64,000 bases of DNA from Ancylostoma caninum (taxonomy: Eukaryota > Nematoda > Chromadorea > Rhabditida > Ancylostomatidae). Positions within the stretch are counted from its first letter, which is position 1. Each line of letters starts with the position of its first letter. Location: positions 8,617,001 through 8,681,000 of the forward strand of contig JBAJFG010000019.1 in NCBI GenBank assembly GCA_037903475.1, written 5' to 3'. Made by a program: the position numbers and the translations under genes. The notes beneath the pieces are model-generated. The model was not told the DNA's origin, searched no databases, and worked only from the letters and a program-made list of their open reading frames with translations. Positions 1 to 12,750 of the stretch are shown one piece after another.

Positions 1-194
1 TCGCCTTTTCCATGGGCAGTTTCATGAATACGCGGTGGCAGAGTCCTGGACCTAGCAAGCCATCCTTGCGTCAGCCAGTTACCTATCAGTGGTGAGGACA
101 ACATGAATGGATATAGAGCAACTGAACAACAAATGATAATATCCTTTATGGTAACAAATTGTCTTCTGAACAGACATCAAAAGCACAACAGTGT

Positions 195-2121
195 TTAGGC
201 AATACTGAACATTTCATGATAGATCAAATACTTATTGTTGGATTTCTTCCATATTTGCGTAGCTTTTCCCTTCAGTACTCCCATCTTCTCTGTGGTAGAT
301 TCATAGTCCGTAGTGATGATGACGTAGTCTTGCGTCATCTGATACGTGTCCGAAATGATCTGAAAATCATTTCTCGAACCTTTCCATGATTTGACGTTAG
401 CTGGTTTAAATTGAGGAGGATTAACACATCCGCGACCTTACGCTTTTGGCATGTTGTGTCACATGAGACACACACGCTTTTACACAAGTGGAATCCGTGC
501 TCAACCGCTTGAGCATGTGGTCCCACGTGGTAGAAATTTTTTCCTCCACCGCATAATACCCGGAATCTGCGCAAATCTGAACCCGATCATTTGCTTTTTT
601 CTGATCGTCAAGAGTGTTTCCAAATGTTTGTCGTTCATTCACTTATAATGATTGTAGTTTCTTTTTCATATGTATCGTTCTCTCTGGTGTATGTTTCAAC
701 CACATATTAAAAAAAGTTTGAGTGAAGATCTGCTCTGCCCAGTGCACTTATCGAAAGCTTGGGTATTTGTTAGTACAACACTACGTAGAAGTTTGCTAAT
801 TATGACTGCTTCACAGAAATATAATTCTGAAACAAGCGTGGTCACCCGGTTGAGCACGCGTTCCCACGTGCTCAACCGAGTGACCACGCTCTTTTCAGAG
901 TTATTTGTTTGTTTATTGACGTCTCACCATGCGTGTCAACCTGTTGAGCGCATTGTCGCGAAGGTGTCAGTTATTCATAAACTCGAGTATCTATGGGAAC
1001 GTACCTTCGTCATCTTTCTTTTTCCTGCAAGCTTGTCGAATTCTTGCAGTTCTTGTTTGATTGCTGAAATTATTGCAAATACAATAGTATTTGGCTCATA
1101 AATGCTTTCCAAAAATTAGTCACTATGAGGGTGGTATGGGGGGGGGAGTGGAGAGAAGGGGGTGAAGAACAATTAATAATGATCGCAGTTGAAAAGACAA
1201 GAACTGTCACTATGCTCTTCGACAGTGTTCCTGCTCTTCTCTCACGGAAGCACCAGAAATTTTATTGGGGGGGGGGGTTGCGAAGAAAGGAAAATTCTGA
1301 TTTGCTCCATCGTACCGATGCATGAGTCAGTCGTTTAGTGGAGCAATTACCTAAGATCCTAGAATTATCATTGCTGCAGAAAATCTGCTAGCGATGTGAC
1401 ATCTACGTGATAAGTCGTTTCCGTCATTTTCGCTGATATTCTGCAGCAGAGTAAAAAATGGTAGTATCTGAAGAACCATAGATTCACCTTCTTTTCCATA
1501 GACACCCTTCTTCCCAGCCTGAACAAGCACTCCATCATCATCGAAAAACGCAACTGTCTGGAAGGGAATTTGTGAGCGAAATAGCAGATATCGTCACAAT
1601 TGTCATTAAAATACCCCCCTAACGATGAAAATAAGGGAATACGTTGAGGAATTGTAAATGTCCGTTCGGCCAAAAAAAAAACAGAAATTACTGCAAAGAC
1701 AGTAGTTCAACAACTGTATCGAAGATTTATTCTCCTATTTAATCGGTGGCTCTTCTACTTTTCTTTATGAAAGAACAATTGTCCTTTCGAAGAAATTGCT
1801 TTGCTGCGCTGTGGTAGAATTGACGACTTATTTGAAAATTGGCTTCACTGTGGTTTCTTTAATTTTTCCCCCACCAAAGAACGCTGAATCTACTAGAACA
1901 AATGATATTAAGCAAGAGAAAGCAGGTTAGCAAACCAACTTTCACGTCCTCATTTCTCAGCATTACGTAATGTATACTGTAACCAATCCCTCAGAGCATA
2001 GTTGATTTGATTGGTTATCGTTTCATGGATTCCAGTCCTGGTGATGCTAATTCTAAGGTGCGCAACGGTAAAGGAAAGGTTCTCTCCCCTATCCTTTGGC
2101 TTTCTGCTCGGTCTTTATCGC

Positions 2122-2172
<51 letters not shown>

Positions 2173-3225
2173 ATAGTGACTCTGTCATATCCATTCCTTG
2201 TTCCTCATTTCTGCCCTCTGCTTACAAACCTCAGCCCGACCATTGCTCAACATAGTTGACACCACCGGCAGCAATTATACTTGTCACTTCCGTCCGTAGA
2301 AAGTTAGCAATTTCCCCAACCGAATCTAAATCTCCGAACCTTCAGACGTAATACTCCTCAGCACACCCGCAGAAATTTTCATTGATATTGCTTTCAAAGT
2401 TGTCAGGATCAATAATAGAAACTAAACACAACCAATAGTGCTTTGGAATACGTACAGTGGGATTCTTTTGAGCTGTTAGCCAAGCTGTATTCCAAAACCT
2501 CAATCAATACGCCAAGATTCAAGGACAGTCGAACATGGAAACAATTAATAGTCATCCATAGTCATTCTTACTGCTGAGTTGCTCACCTTGTCCCATTGTT
2601 GGTCTTCAATTGTCTTTATATATTGGTCCACAAGGGGTTTTAATATGTTTTTTGCTTCTGAAACGAGAACAAGAATAACTGTCGCTCCATCAATTGCATA
2701 TCGTTAAAAGTTGTCATGGTCCTCGTAGTATTTGTTTAGAGATGCTGTAATAGGATCAGATCAGTTTACAGTTCCTAGACTCTTTTGCAGTGCAGTCCCC
2801 GCATAAAATCACTAATTTGCTAGACATATCTTCTTCGCGTTCCATGATTTCTCCACTTGAATCTACCTCACACATGCTTACATTGTAGGTACTTGTGGGA
2901 AACATTGTGACAAGATGCAGTATCCGGAAATAGAAGCAAAATGATTTGGCAGATTTTCAGTCTAGTATAGAGTGAATTTATAGAAATGAGGCCACTACTT
3001 TCCGCTCCAGGATATATGTCATTTGTTGGTTAATGGAGTGGGCCTTATACTGGAAGGCGAAGAGTCCTAGACACGATTCTTCTTAGCTAATTATGAAGAA
3101 TTACCAGCAATTACAGACGACCTTGCGTTTGCGGCGTGTCCTAATTACAGGCAAATCACAATTCTGTGATCCCCACTCATTACGGAAGTGATGTTTACCA
3201 ATGAAAACTCACCTGCCGAGCTCAT
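195..3225 (-). CDS. Gene A: NTF2/SnoaL-like (DUF4440-type) small protein, 5 exons
   Basis: Exons on the minus strand are 3213-3225, 2587-2657, 1488-1557, 1005-1063 and 195-359, all with GT-AG borders. They sum to 378 nt, a 125-aa protein. The family pattern is clear: an N-terminal helix (EAKNILKPLVDQY), a strand and turn (FFDDDGVLVQAGKKGVYG), a second helix (AIKQELQEFDKLAGK), then the C-terminal beta-hairpin MTQDYVII ... KGKATQIWKK ... YLIYHEMF. The ending GK..QIWKK....Y.I.H..F is the signature of DUF4440/NTF2-like folds, which form an alpha-beta cone with a pocket and usually dimerise. No signal peptide is visible, so it is probably cytosolic; ligand or reaction is unknown. The first coding exon is only 13 nt (M-S-S-A); the other copies have 16 nt. 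That exon is inferred from splice phase and homology with B, C and E. The start could be elsewhere if the gene is trans-spliced. Confidence 0.72.
835..890. repeat. 24-bp near-perfect inverted repeat, 8-nt loop (intron 4 of gene A)
   Basis: Arms 835-858 and 867-890 match at 23 of 24 positions around an 8-nt loop. A related short motif (gtgctcaaccg / ttgagca) recurs near 497-530 and 935. The element sits in the last intron of gene A. Confidence 0.8.
2125..2170. repeat. (AT)n microsatellite, ~46 bp
   Basis: Uninterrupted AT dinucleotide run inside intron 2 of gene A. Similar short TA runs occur near 24815-24830. Confidence 0.97.
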
Positions 3226-6200
3226 ATCAGTGCTGCGAAAGGCATGATTCTCTCCCTGACATGCCTTTTATCCAGGAGTGCATGACGCATTGATAGCAGA
3301 CGTTTGGCCAAAAAATTCGTATACAGTGCAATGCAATGACTTGTCGTTGAAGAACACTCAAGCAATAATGATGTAATGAGTGTTACGCAGATTTCCTCAT
3401 AGGTTAGAAGAAAAATGATCTTACTAAAAGTGTTGTTTCTGGAGACGTGTATATTAGACATTTTACTTTATGGGATTCGTTTTCGAATATTGGAACAATT
3501 TGAACAACTCAGTTTTTCATTTTTTTCTAAAAGTTTCGGGTCACTCGAAGGTCGATCTATTCGAAATTCGATTTGACTCGATGGAGTCGAACGTTAACTG
3601 CATATGCGGTTTTATTTCTGTTGGGTAGGTGGATTCATTGTATTATGATATTTTCAGACACTACTCCCTTCCTGAGCCAGCACAGTTAAACAAATCATTT
3701 ATTAGGTTGTCGGGAAAGTTTCTCGCTGTTTTTACATTTTCGAATGTGTTTTTCTTTTTCAGTAGAACTAGCGATTGCGCCATATATGTGCCATCATTAC
3801 TGACAAGAACTCCCGCAGTAACAGAGACGTTGGTTGGCAGCAGCTCAGGATGAGTGGTCCTATTATAATTCCACCAAACTCTGAGCACTGCCTTCTGGTG
3901 GGGTAGTTCTCATTTTGGCCGTGGTAGCCAAGGTTACCAGTGTCCGAGCCATCTACGATTTCTCCTGTAATTTGCTCAAGGGACCTACTTCTCGTTACTG
4001 ATATCTAGGTGGTTGAGCCATGCGAATGTCAGCGGAGAAGTCAGAAAAATTGCGCAGGCATTTCTCCGCTTTCGAAGCTGGTCCTGTTCCTTTACCACCT
4101 CACGGATATCACTCCGTGAATTCTCTTCAATGAGCTCTAAGGAGAGAACACCAACCGCTGTAACCGACTGAGCAGATCCTGATATATCTGAACCAGAACA
4201 GCGGCATTTAAATTTCCGGGATCAAACCGTCACAATGTAGTAAGAGGGAACGGAGAGGCCTATCGCAGAGCTCATGTGTTTTCCCGTACCGCTGGCGTTG
4301 CTATTTTTCCTGAATTCGCGAAGCGTGAGCAGCCAAATATGCTTGTGGTCAACGACAATTTTTTCGCTCGTAATCGTTATGGAATGTGAAGAGCAATTAG
4401 GTATAGGTAGATTATTGGCCCGCCTTTATATTTGTCTTGGAAAGGAAATTCTAGAAAATCTCGGAAGTTTTGGCAAGACCGTAAAGAAAGTGGCGGGGAA
4501 CTTTTCCGACAACCGAACATTTTTATTCTTTTCAAGGCATTGAGGAGCTGCCATTGATAGCCACATAAGTTTTCTTTAAGTTGCCAGTCGAGAGTATACC
4601 AGTGGAGGCAGGAAGTGGTCTCATCTTCTACGGACCGACGGAAGATTTTTTTGATGTATGCATGTTTCTACTACAGGAAGCGGTTGTAGAATTTGTTGAA
4701 CAAACCAATTGTTACAAACCCAATATTAGAGCAATGTGAGGTGATGCCATTATAATCTGTTGAACGTGAATGCTACCCCTGGCACATTCTCTTCTTGTTC
4801 TTCATTTTTCTTACCATTTATCACTGTTTTTCTCGTCATTCATTCTCATGTACGTGAACCCTAATGATTCATAACTTTATAACAAACATGGCGCTCAAAG
4901 TATTTCGGAGATCTCTGAGATTGTGAACCCTGCACTTCTCAGAGACATTAGTGCTGTATGTTTCGCAACACTTGATGTGACAGCAATGGTAAGAACATGT
5001 CAATTAAGAGCGGCGAAAAAGCCAAACGTCTGTCAGTAACAAAGAAAAAGATGAGAAACTAAATGTGTCATCCGTTTGATAATTTATTGTGGGTACTGAG
5101 ACTTGCAACCGCTCGTTTACAGTCAATGAAATTTGAGGAAGCTTATGCACCAGTAAAGCACGTCAGTGCCGGTTACAGGCCGTGGGAAGATTGGAAAAGA
5201 AGTGCTGGCCTCCAGAAAAAAAAACAAGGTTTTTAGCAGGTTATCTGCAAAGGTATGACGCTTCTTCATTCCGAGTATTCTCTGTATTCTCTGTGGATGA
5301 AGGCAACTCATACTAGATGTGTGCGTCTATCGTACATCTAACGTGAACAAGCAGTTGCGAAAAGTTGCGAAAAATGTCCCATGAACAATGGTCAACTCAA
5401 CATGTGCAATTAAAATACTGGTCGGTCACCATTGAGAGTTGCAAGACCGCAACCACCTGCGCATCACATGCGTTTCAGTGGCGTCAGCGTTGCGACTGAA
5501 CCTCTCCCTCATCATATAGAGGCACGTGCGTCAAACGCACGCATCTGATATAATTTACCCCATAAGCAGTTCCATTTTGGAGAAAATTTCATTCAGTTGT
5601 TCTCGAGCTGTAGCACCTGTGTGACCGACATGTAATTTAGGTGATATGGATATTTGCGTGGATATATGAACCATTTCAGAGTACAGAGACGTCACATCTT
5701 CGACGGATTAGCAGCTTGTCATCCCGGTTTCCCCCAATTCCTTCGAGAAGGGATGCTGACCGGCCAACACCTAAGAAATGAATGTGTTGGAAAATAGATT
5801 TCATATTTTATCAGTTGAAAACAAATATTAAGAGGTGATAAAAATACACGTTTTGCCACATCTTGTTTACTTTGGCATATTGAAGAACCACTGTGGACAT
5901 AGCTTCGACACCCCATGGGATAATTTAGCAAAAAGTAGTAAAATCAATAATCCAATATTTCGCGCAAACCGGTTGTCATATTCGTGTTCATGACAGTAGG
6001 AAACGACAGTAGACATGTCTTTGTCTATCCCCGAGTGAAAATGAAAAACAAATGATAAAATCGATAAATCGGTGAAATCGACAAATCGACAATTTCGTAA
6101 AAAAAATTGTTGTGTTCGTGTTTAGCATAGTGGTGAACCCCACTGGACATGTCTCTGCAACAATCTAAGCAAAAATAGCGAAAAAAAATCAATGAGTCGA

Positions 6201-6319
6201 TATAATCGACTAGCCAATCCATAAAATCAGAAGTATCTCCGTCGTCACTTGATGGACCAGCATGCAAGATTTGGTTCGAATCGGATAATTCGCTGCGATT
6301 TCTATTTGGAAAATGCATA
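3226..6319. other. Intergenic, no gene recognised
   Basis: This is AT-rich sequence between gene A and the RTE element. Short open frames (for example minus 3661-3888 and plus 4274-4543) show no domain I recognise and no splice pattern like the neighbouring genes. Around 6030-6100 there is a cluster of short aatcga-type repeats without a clear unit. Nothing else can be supported. Confidence 0.5.
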
Positions 6320-6725
6320 CAAACACCCTCCGCAACGGTTTACCGCCTCACAGGGGCGCGGGGTGACCCTGGGTGTCGAGCTGCGATGCACAGCGGAGTA
6401 CGTCCTCCAGTAGGGTTTCCCAAGCTGAGAAGGAGTTCGACTTTCTCAGGCGACTGGAAGCCTAGCTAAGAGTAAACCACTGTCAGGAGTCACCACCGTC
6501 TTGGCAGTATCAGTCGCAAGGTGGATTCCCTGATCCACTTAGGTCGGCGACTACCTGTGGTGACAGCTGAGCTCGCCGCAGCAGGGCTGCTCAGCACGGG
6601 GAAAACTTCTACTTGCCTGTCCAGCACACATCCTGCCTCAGTACCCCGCAAGCCGCGCTTTGCCGTCTCAGACGTCGGACGGTACGGCAACCGGCGAGTG
6701 GCGATCTAATCTCCGGTTGCGCAGG

Positions 6726-7822
6726 ATGTCTTTGATTTCGGACCAAGGCGACAAGGGCACGACACGCCATGGAGACTGTTTCATGCTCTGCACTTATAAC
6801 GCCAGAACCGTCTCTACAGACGCCGACCTCCACGATCTTCTCGAAGCTACAGGACACATCAAATTCCACGTGATTGCTCTGCAGGAGACCAAAAGCAAGA
6901 AGAAAGATGTTTGACAGCTGAGTGACGGAACACTCGTCATCCGTGGTGAGAAATTTCCGTCACAAAACGTTGGCTTTGTCGTGCATCCATCTGTCTCCCA
7001 TCTCGTCGACTCACACGAGATCCTGTCACCTCGTCTAGCAATTCTCCGTCTTTATCTTCCGCGTCACAAGTCCGTCAGTATCACCACCTGTTACTCACCA
7101 ACGCTCGCAGCTGAGGAGTCGGATTTGGACGCTTTTTACGACAGGTTGGAGAATGTCATCCACAACGAGAAGTCCTTCTACAAATTCGTTGTTGGAGACT
7201 TCAGTGCCAAACTTTGAAAGGCTGAAGGAGACGAGTACAGGATAGGAAGGTTGGATTAGGAGACCGGAACGAAAACGGTAATCGTCTTGCTGGGCTTCTG
7301 TCCGCCGCACGCCTTTTCCGTGGAAACTCCATTTTCATGAAGAAAGATCATGGTCGATGGACATGGGAATGGCCCAATGCCACGACTCACACGGAGATCG
7401 ACCACATTCTCACAAACCGAAGATGGTGTCTATTTGATGTATCAGTGGTGCCATCATTCTGCTGTGGATCTGATCACCGTCTCCTCCGTGCAAAAATCCG
7501 ATTCAGCTGCAGGATGGAAAAGAACATCTGCCACCGCGGAGGAGGAAGGAAGAAAGTCGTGTACGGTACCGCCGTTCTTGAGGAGTCCCTATCTGAACTA
7601 GACTGGCATATTGTGGAGGACCCAACCGAAGATTACGGGCTGCTTCTCCGAAAGCTATCAGCCTCTGCCGAACGGGCCTCAACACGCCGAGCGAAAAACT
7701 TTGAACGTATTTCAAAGGTCACCAAGCAACTGCTTGGGAAAAGAAGGGCTCTGAGGCTTGACCCGAGTGCATCACATATCGAGCAGTTGCTAGCCAATAC
7801 CAACTACAGAAGAGCATTGTAG
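6726..7822 (+). pseudogene. RTE endonuclease domain remnant
   Basis: This is an AP-endonuclease-like domain in three pieces. The first, 6726-6914, has CTYNARTV, HVIALQETK and then an in-frame stop. The second, about 6915-7217, has [16 protein letters not shown] and VVGDFSAKL. The third, 7337-7822, has RWTWEWPNATTHTEIDHIL and SDHRLLRA. The order N-box, QE-TK, GDF, then S-EIDHIL and SDHR is that of LINE endonucleases, which nick target DNA to prime reverse transcription. The stop at 6912-6914 and a frame change near 7220-7335 break it. Confidence 0.8.
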
Positions 7823-7931
7823 GAGGATCTTAAAAATCACAGGCGGAAGAAGCTTTTGGAGGCAGCAGAAGGAAGAAAAAGTCTGAAGAAGTGTCGGAAG
7901 GACCTCCGCGATTACAGAGTCCCGTTGACTC

Positions 7932-7991
7932 GAAGACGTGACGATTCCCTCCCGTTGCACTACTGAACGAAGAGGGAATCGTCACGTCTTC
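7932..7991. repeat. 20-bp perfect inverted repeat inside the RTE RT region
   Basis: Arms 7932-7951 and 7972-7991 are exact reverse complements with a 20-nt loop. The right arm reads in frame as E-G-I-V-T-S-S, natural RTE coding sequence, so the left arm looks like an inserted inverted copy that created a stop. Confidence 0.85.
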
Positions 7992-8001
7992 CCGTCGTGA
8001 G

Positions 8002-8969
8002 ATGGAATTCATCGCGGAAAGGTTCTACACAAGCCTTTTCCGCTCCTCAGTTCTCGTGACAAACCCACATATCCCCCTTGGCGATGAACCACCTTGGATT
8101 CTTCCCGCAGAAGTCCGCGTTGCGATCAGAAGCATGAAGCCCGGCACAGCTCCAGGACCTGACCGTACATCAGCCGATCTCCTGCGAGCTGGAGGGCATC
8201 GACTACACGTAAATCTCGCGGAACATATGTCATCGTATCTTCAGAAAGGAAGGATCCAGTAGAGAACCTCGCGCACCGTTCTTCTTCACAAGAAAGGGGA
8301 CAGGGAGGACCTCCGGAACTACCGTCCAATATCTTTGCTGACTTTGTTTTACAAGCTTTTCACAAAGATCATTCTCATGCGAATATCGAGGACCTTGGAT
8401 GAAGCCCAACCGCAAGAACAGGCCGGATTTCGACAGGGGTTCAGTAGCATGGACAACATCCAAACCGTTTCGAGGGTTATCGAAGTTCGCCGAGAATATC
8501 GCTTACCCCTCGTCCTAACCTTCGTTGATTACGAAAAAGCATTCGACAGCGTTGAAGCAAATGCCATACTGTCAGCACTAGCCGACCAAGGAGTGGATCC
8601 ATCATATGTGAGGACATTGGCCGACTTCTACCGTCAATGCTCTACAACGGTGCAGCTTTTCCAGCGCCCCATCACCATTCCGGTAGCGAAAGGAGTGCGT
8701 CAGGGCGACACTATATCGCTTAAGCTATTTACCGCGGCCTACAGTGGACAATGAAATCACTCGATTGGGACGAAAGGGGTATTCGAGTCGATGGAAGATT
8801 CCTCTCAAACCTTCGTTTTGCAGACGACATCGTCCTCTTTTCGAGTAGCACTGATGAAGCGCAGGCGATGCTCAACGAGCTAAACGAAGTTGGGGAAAGG
8901 ATATGGCTGCGAATGAACAGGACGAAGACCAAGTTCATGAGGAACGTCTTCTGTGAAGGAGAAGAATAA
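8002..8969 (+). pseudogene. RTE reverse transcriptase domain remnant
   Basis: The RT blocks run across frames 8002-8262, 8335-8754 and 8751-8969. Visible are MKPGTAPGPD, a stop at the end of the first block (about 8260), the KKGDREDLRNYRPISLL stretch in a shifted frame, EQAGFRQG, FVDYEKAFDSV (first catalytic Asp), GVRQGDT, and FADDIVLF (catalytic DD pair). The catalytic residues survive but the frame is interrupted at least twice, so no enzyme can be made. A 20-bp inverted duplication at 7932-7991 just upstream adds a further break. Confidence 0.83.
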
Positions 8970-8996
8970 CATGAAGGATCCCAGATAACGGAGACG

Positions 8997-9640
8997 ATGT
9001 CCTATGTGTACCTTGGACGTTCAATGAACATGGAGAACGACCTTAAAAAAGAGTTGGATAGAAGAAGAGCAGCGTGGACCGCGTTCGGGCTTCTCAGAGA
9101 AGTCACAGACCAGCTGAAGGATCCCGACCTCCGTGCTCATCTTTTTGATTCCACGGTTCTTGCGGCACTCTGCTACGCTGCGGAGACGTTGGCAGACATG
9201 ACTACCACGTCAAAGACACTACGCACTGTGCACAGAGCGCTCGAACGTTCTCTTCTGAGGTACAACCGACGAACACAACTGCGAGCCGGACTTCACAGTT
9301 CCGATTTACGGCAAATATCCCGTCTTCGTAATCCAGCGGAGTATGTACGTGTCGAAAGCGAAACATCGATGAGCCGGTCATATAATGAGAAGGGAAGATG
9401 ATAGATGGACAAAAAGGACTTTAGACTGGATCCCGGGAGAGACGAAACGACCTCGAGGGAGGCCACCAACGAGATGGGCAGACGTATTCGCCAAACGGAT
9501 GGACCAGTTGAATGCTCAGCTGGAAACGAGTCAAACTTCTCGTCAGCGTCGGCCACGGTGCTCCTGGATGACCATGGCGAGAGAAAGAACCGAATGGATG
9601 CGATGCTGGAGCTCGCACAACAAGTGAAGACGGGCCATCT
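8997..9640 (+). pseudogene. RTE C-terminal domain remnant
   Basis: Two overlapping frames cover the tail. Frame 8997-9401 begins YVYLGRSMNMENDL (the LG-x-S block that follows the RT palm in RTE elements) and runs through a Leu/Arg-rich stretch with LRAHLFDSTVLAALCYAAETL. Frame 9385-9627 holds RPRGRPPTRWADVFAKRM. One frameshift separates them. The function of this region in RTE elements is not well defined. Confidence 0.75.
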
Positions 9641-10446
9641 AAGTATCTAGGTAAGTAAGTATGCAAACACACAAACTTTCACTTTTATATATGTATACAG
9701 ATGTCAGAATAGCTACTGACAATGTGTTAAATCAACTTAACGAAATCACCGTTTTCAAGAGAAAAAAAGGCTAGTTAAATGAAAAACACGGTAAAGAAAG
9801 GTTGGCAGGGTGTGGGTAGTGATTTAGAAACCCAACAAAGAAGCATCAGAAAAGAAATATTCACGTTTAAAGTGGTAAACTCCCTATTCCTAGCAGGGAA
9901 GTGTATCTTCTCCTATATTTATTTAGCTTATCACTTCAGAACTCGTTTGTCGACAATCAAAAGACATTGACTCAAGCAGACAGCTAAAATTAGAGTGCTG
10001 CGACTCAGATCTCTTAGCCATAACTCAAAAGAAGTCTCGTATAAATGCGAAAAATGACCAGCGAAAGTTATGTGAGATATGTGTTTCCTGACACGATTTT
10101 TTCAGTTCCTGCTTTTCTAGATTCCCGTGAGATTTTGTGGAATTCGCACACGTTGATTTCATCAAACATATGCTTTTCCTTCTACAGAATTGGTTTTATA
10201 AAAAAGGAAAACCAATTTCTATCTCGTTGCCAATTTATTGGCTTTATAACACGTTCTATATCTATGTTGTTTTCAGCGCAGGGGGAGAACTTTGTGCAAG
10301 ACGTCATAGAACATGTTCGATATGCTCAAGTGTGATGCTTCCATGTTCGGCACCTTTGGCATGTTCATATTTGATCTCTCGATAAACTTCTAAACATTTA
10401 TCGAACTGTGTTCCTATCCCAACTGCAAAGTGCACACCGTACAATA

Positions 10447-12750
10447 TTACGCAACGCTGAATTCCTCATGGTAGAGCTTGTAAGTGTCGCCTTTTTTCCT
10501 CCAAATTTGCAGAGCCTTTCCCTTCTCCGTTCCTTTCTTCTCCGAGGTCAATTCAAATTCCGCGTCGAGTGTAATAAAGTCGGTTGTCATTTGATAATGC
10601 TCATTGATAACCTGAAGACGGAGTACACTGCGGAGTCGGAGAATATATGAATAGTCAAAAACCTGATGAACTATACTGAATATTACCTTAAACGTTACTT
10701 TCCCAGCGAGTTCCGAGAATTTTAAGAATTCCTGCTTGATTGCTGAAATAGCCGATAAATTTGTAAATGCGATCATGAGTGGGTACATAGGAGTATTGGT
10801 GTGTATTCTCCCTCTTTTTGATTCGGAGTTCGACTTTTATTCAAATACAGCGCGGCTTCGTTACGCGAAATTAGATGCTGTCCATAACGAAATTCTCAAG
10901 GGGTGAGACTCATTAAAGAAGTTCGACAATCATTTCCTCCCACACGAACCCTATAATTGTTTTCAATTAAGCAGAATAACGGTCAGTTTGAGAGCACATA
11001 CCAGGCATGACATCGCGATATTTTTTTGACATTTTGTTGCTTCAACGCAGGCAACAAAGCAGAATGGTTTACACTGCTGCAGAAAAATTTGTACTGTTGC
11101 AGGCTTCGACCAGCATTTTGGAACTCAGGAAATGTTACTCTAGTGAATCTTACGCAGTTCTTCTCTACGGTCCAGATCAGATTATGGATCTTTTAATTGC
11201 TTTCCACATTATGTTAGGCATATTGGGACAGATCTTTTGTAGGACTCTATAATAATAAAACAGTTTGTGCAGAAGCAAGATCTAAATAGGTTAGTATAGT
11301 CTGTCCGAAACGACGAGTCCGCCCACGCACGCGGGGATCGAGATGCGGCGCTGCTGAGACGGAAGCTGTTGGCTGACACGTCGTCTACGTCACAGATCAT
11401 TGGTCAATACCATGAAGATAACGACGAAACGTGATACGCAGATCAGGGATGATGACATGGAGCGCTGGCAAACGTGGCAGCTTCTCCATCCCGCGTGCGT
11501 GGGCGGACTCGTTGTTTCTGACAGACTATATCATGAGTATGATTGTTCTAAAGCGTTATATAATAGCTCGAACCTCTCCACACAGGAGGAGGGAGCCACG
11601 TCTCGGCTGCCAACTGGGCAACCACCAGGCCCCTCCACACAGGAGGAGGAGGCTAGGTCAAAGCTTGGTCTCCCACGGAAAAATTTTCCATACTTATGGT
11701 AATTTTTGAATTCAAGTTTTCCATACTTGTGGAAATTTTTGAATTTGCATTTATAAGGAGAAGACATCATAATGAAGCTGTTGTGCCTGCGCTTGTAATA
11801 CTACAGATGCCGGTTGTTGGCAAAAATTGGTTAGGAAGAATTTCCCCGTGTTGAACAACATAAGTGCACCTGTGCGAGATACGGTGCACGTTGTTCCGGT
11901 TCCCTGCCTTGTATTGACTTCAGATTGAGCCAAATTCGATTTTTGATTACCGTGGGCGCCATCATGTGTTCTGTTTGCTCACCTTCTCTTCCATGGACTC
12001 CTTTCTTTCCTGTCTCGACAAGAGCAGCTTCTTCGTCATAGAATGCAACTGCCTGAGAAAAAAATGTCTCTAGTTGCGATTTTACCAAAAGCATGTTCCG
12101 TTTCAAAAACTTAATCATTGTCTTTTCGTGATAAAATCTTGTTGCAGTTGGCTGTTTCGTGACAAAAAAGTGTTGGAACGGTCCTTATTTTGTAGCCACA
12201 CTACTCGATTTATACATGTGGTGGAACTCTGTTTTTTCCCATTCTCATGATGAAGAGATCGTTTAATAGCAGAACACTAACCTCATCCCATTTTTGCTCT
12301 TCTATGGCTTTACAAAACTTGTCAAAGGTTGGCCTCAACAGGGATTTAGCCTCTGAAACGAACTGTTGAGGTAATGGTGGGTGTTTCCTCTGCAATGTTA
12401 TCAGATATTTCTTCTGGAAAGGCAAGTGATAGATATACATCATCCTAGTTTCATCTGTGCTTTGATTTCCATTATGCTATGTTCACAGCCTTCTTTGAGC
12501 AAAAATAGTAACCGCAGAGATTAACGTAACTATGGCGATTTGGGTAACACAGTTTGGCGTGTTTGGCTAAGCGAGAGCCCGTAATATTACAATACGTGCA
12601 ACGCTGAAAGAGTCTGGTTATGTCCCTCCGCGAAAACATCTCCCATGAAATATTTAAGTGCGTTAATTTTCTTAAATTCGAAGCTGCTAGAGGTTGAGGA
12701 GGAGCAAACATACCGAAATCGAAATCTCACTGACCTTCTGAAGAGGACAT
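10447..12750 (-). CDS. Gene B: NTF2/SnoaL-like (DUF4440-type) small protein, 5 exons
   Basis: Minus-strand exons are 12735-12750, 12282-12352, 11983-12052, 10687-10742 and 10447-10611, all GT-AG. They total 378 nt, 125 aa. Exon 1 is 16 nt (M-S-S-S-E), and the split Glu codon is completed by exon 2 (EAKSLLRPTFDKF). Later exons give VAFYDEEAALVETGKKGVHG, AIKQEFLKFSELAGK and finally MTTDFITLD...ALQIWRKK...YKLYHEEFSVA. It has the same architecture and phases as A, C, E and F, with no signal peptide. The function is inferred only at fold level (NTF2-like, DUF4440); the ligand is unknown. No disabling change is visible. Intron 3 (10743-11982) holds the MITE at 11297-11528. Confidence 0.77.
11297..11528. 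mobile_element. MITE with 39-bp terminal inverted repeats and TA target sites
   Basis: Terminal repeats 11297-11335 and 11490-11528 match at 37 of 39 positions and are flanked by TA on both sides (11295-11296 and 11529-11530). The ends begin tagtctgtc and are GC-rich inward. No coding capacity. The TA duplication suggests mobilisation by a Tc1/mariner-type transposase. It lies in intron 3 of gene B. Confidence 0.85.
11560..11760. repeat. Two short tandem duplications
   Basis: A ctccacacaggaggagg motif occurs twice, near 11577 and 11634. An AT-rich ~37-bp unit beginning ttttccatactt is repeated in tandem at about 11685-11750. Both lie in intron 3 of gene B. Confidence 0.75.

Larger units (their letters stand above)
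6320..9660 (+). mobile_element. RTE-clade non-LTR retrotransposon (LINE), decayed
   Basis: Scattered frames encode, in order, an apurinic endonuclease, a reverse transcriptase and a C-terminal domain, all on the plus strand. The endonuclease starts TYNARTV...ALQETK near 6790. The RT carries GTAPGPDRTSADLL, the LRNYRPISLL block, QAGFRQG, FVDYEKAFDSV, GVRQGDT and FADDIVLFS. The C-terminal part contains RPRGRPPTRWADVF near 9450. The endonuclease plus this late RPRGRPP-x-RW motif fits nematode RTE elements. A GC-rich 5' region begins near 6320, and the 3' end is a short tail with gtaagtaagta at about 9650. At least four frame changes or stops (near 6914, 7217, 7822 and 8750) make it inactive. The 5' and 3' limits are estimates, and no convincing target duplication was seen. 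Confidence 0.85.

Noticed and set aside
6313..9672. Target duplication of the RTE element from gcatacaaacac / gcaaacacac
   Set aside because: The match is partial and AT/CA-rich; not convincing.
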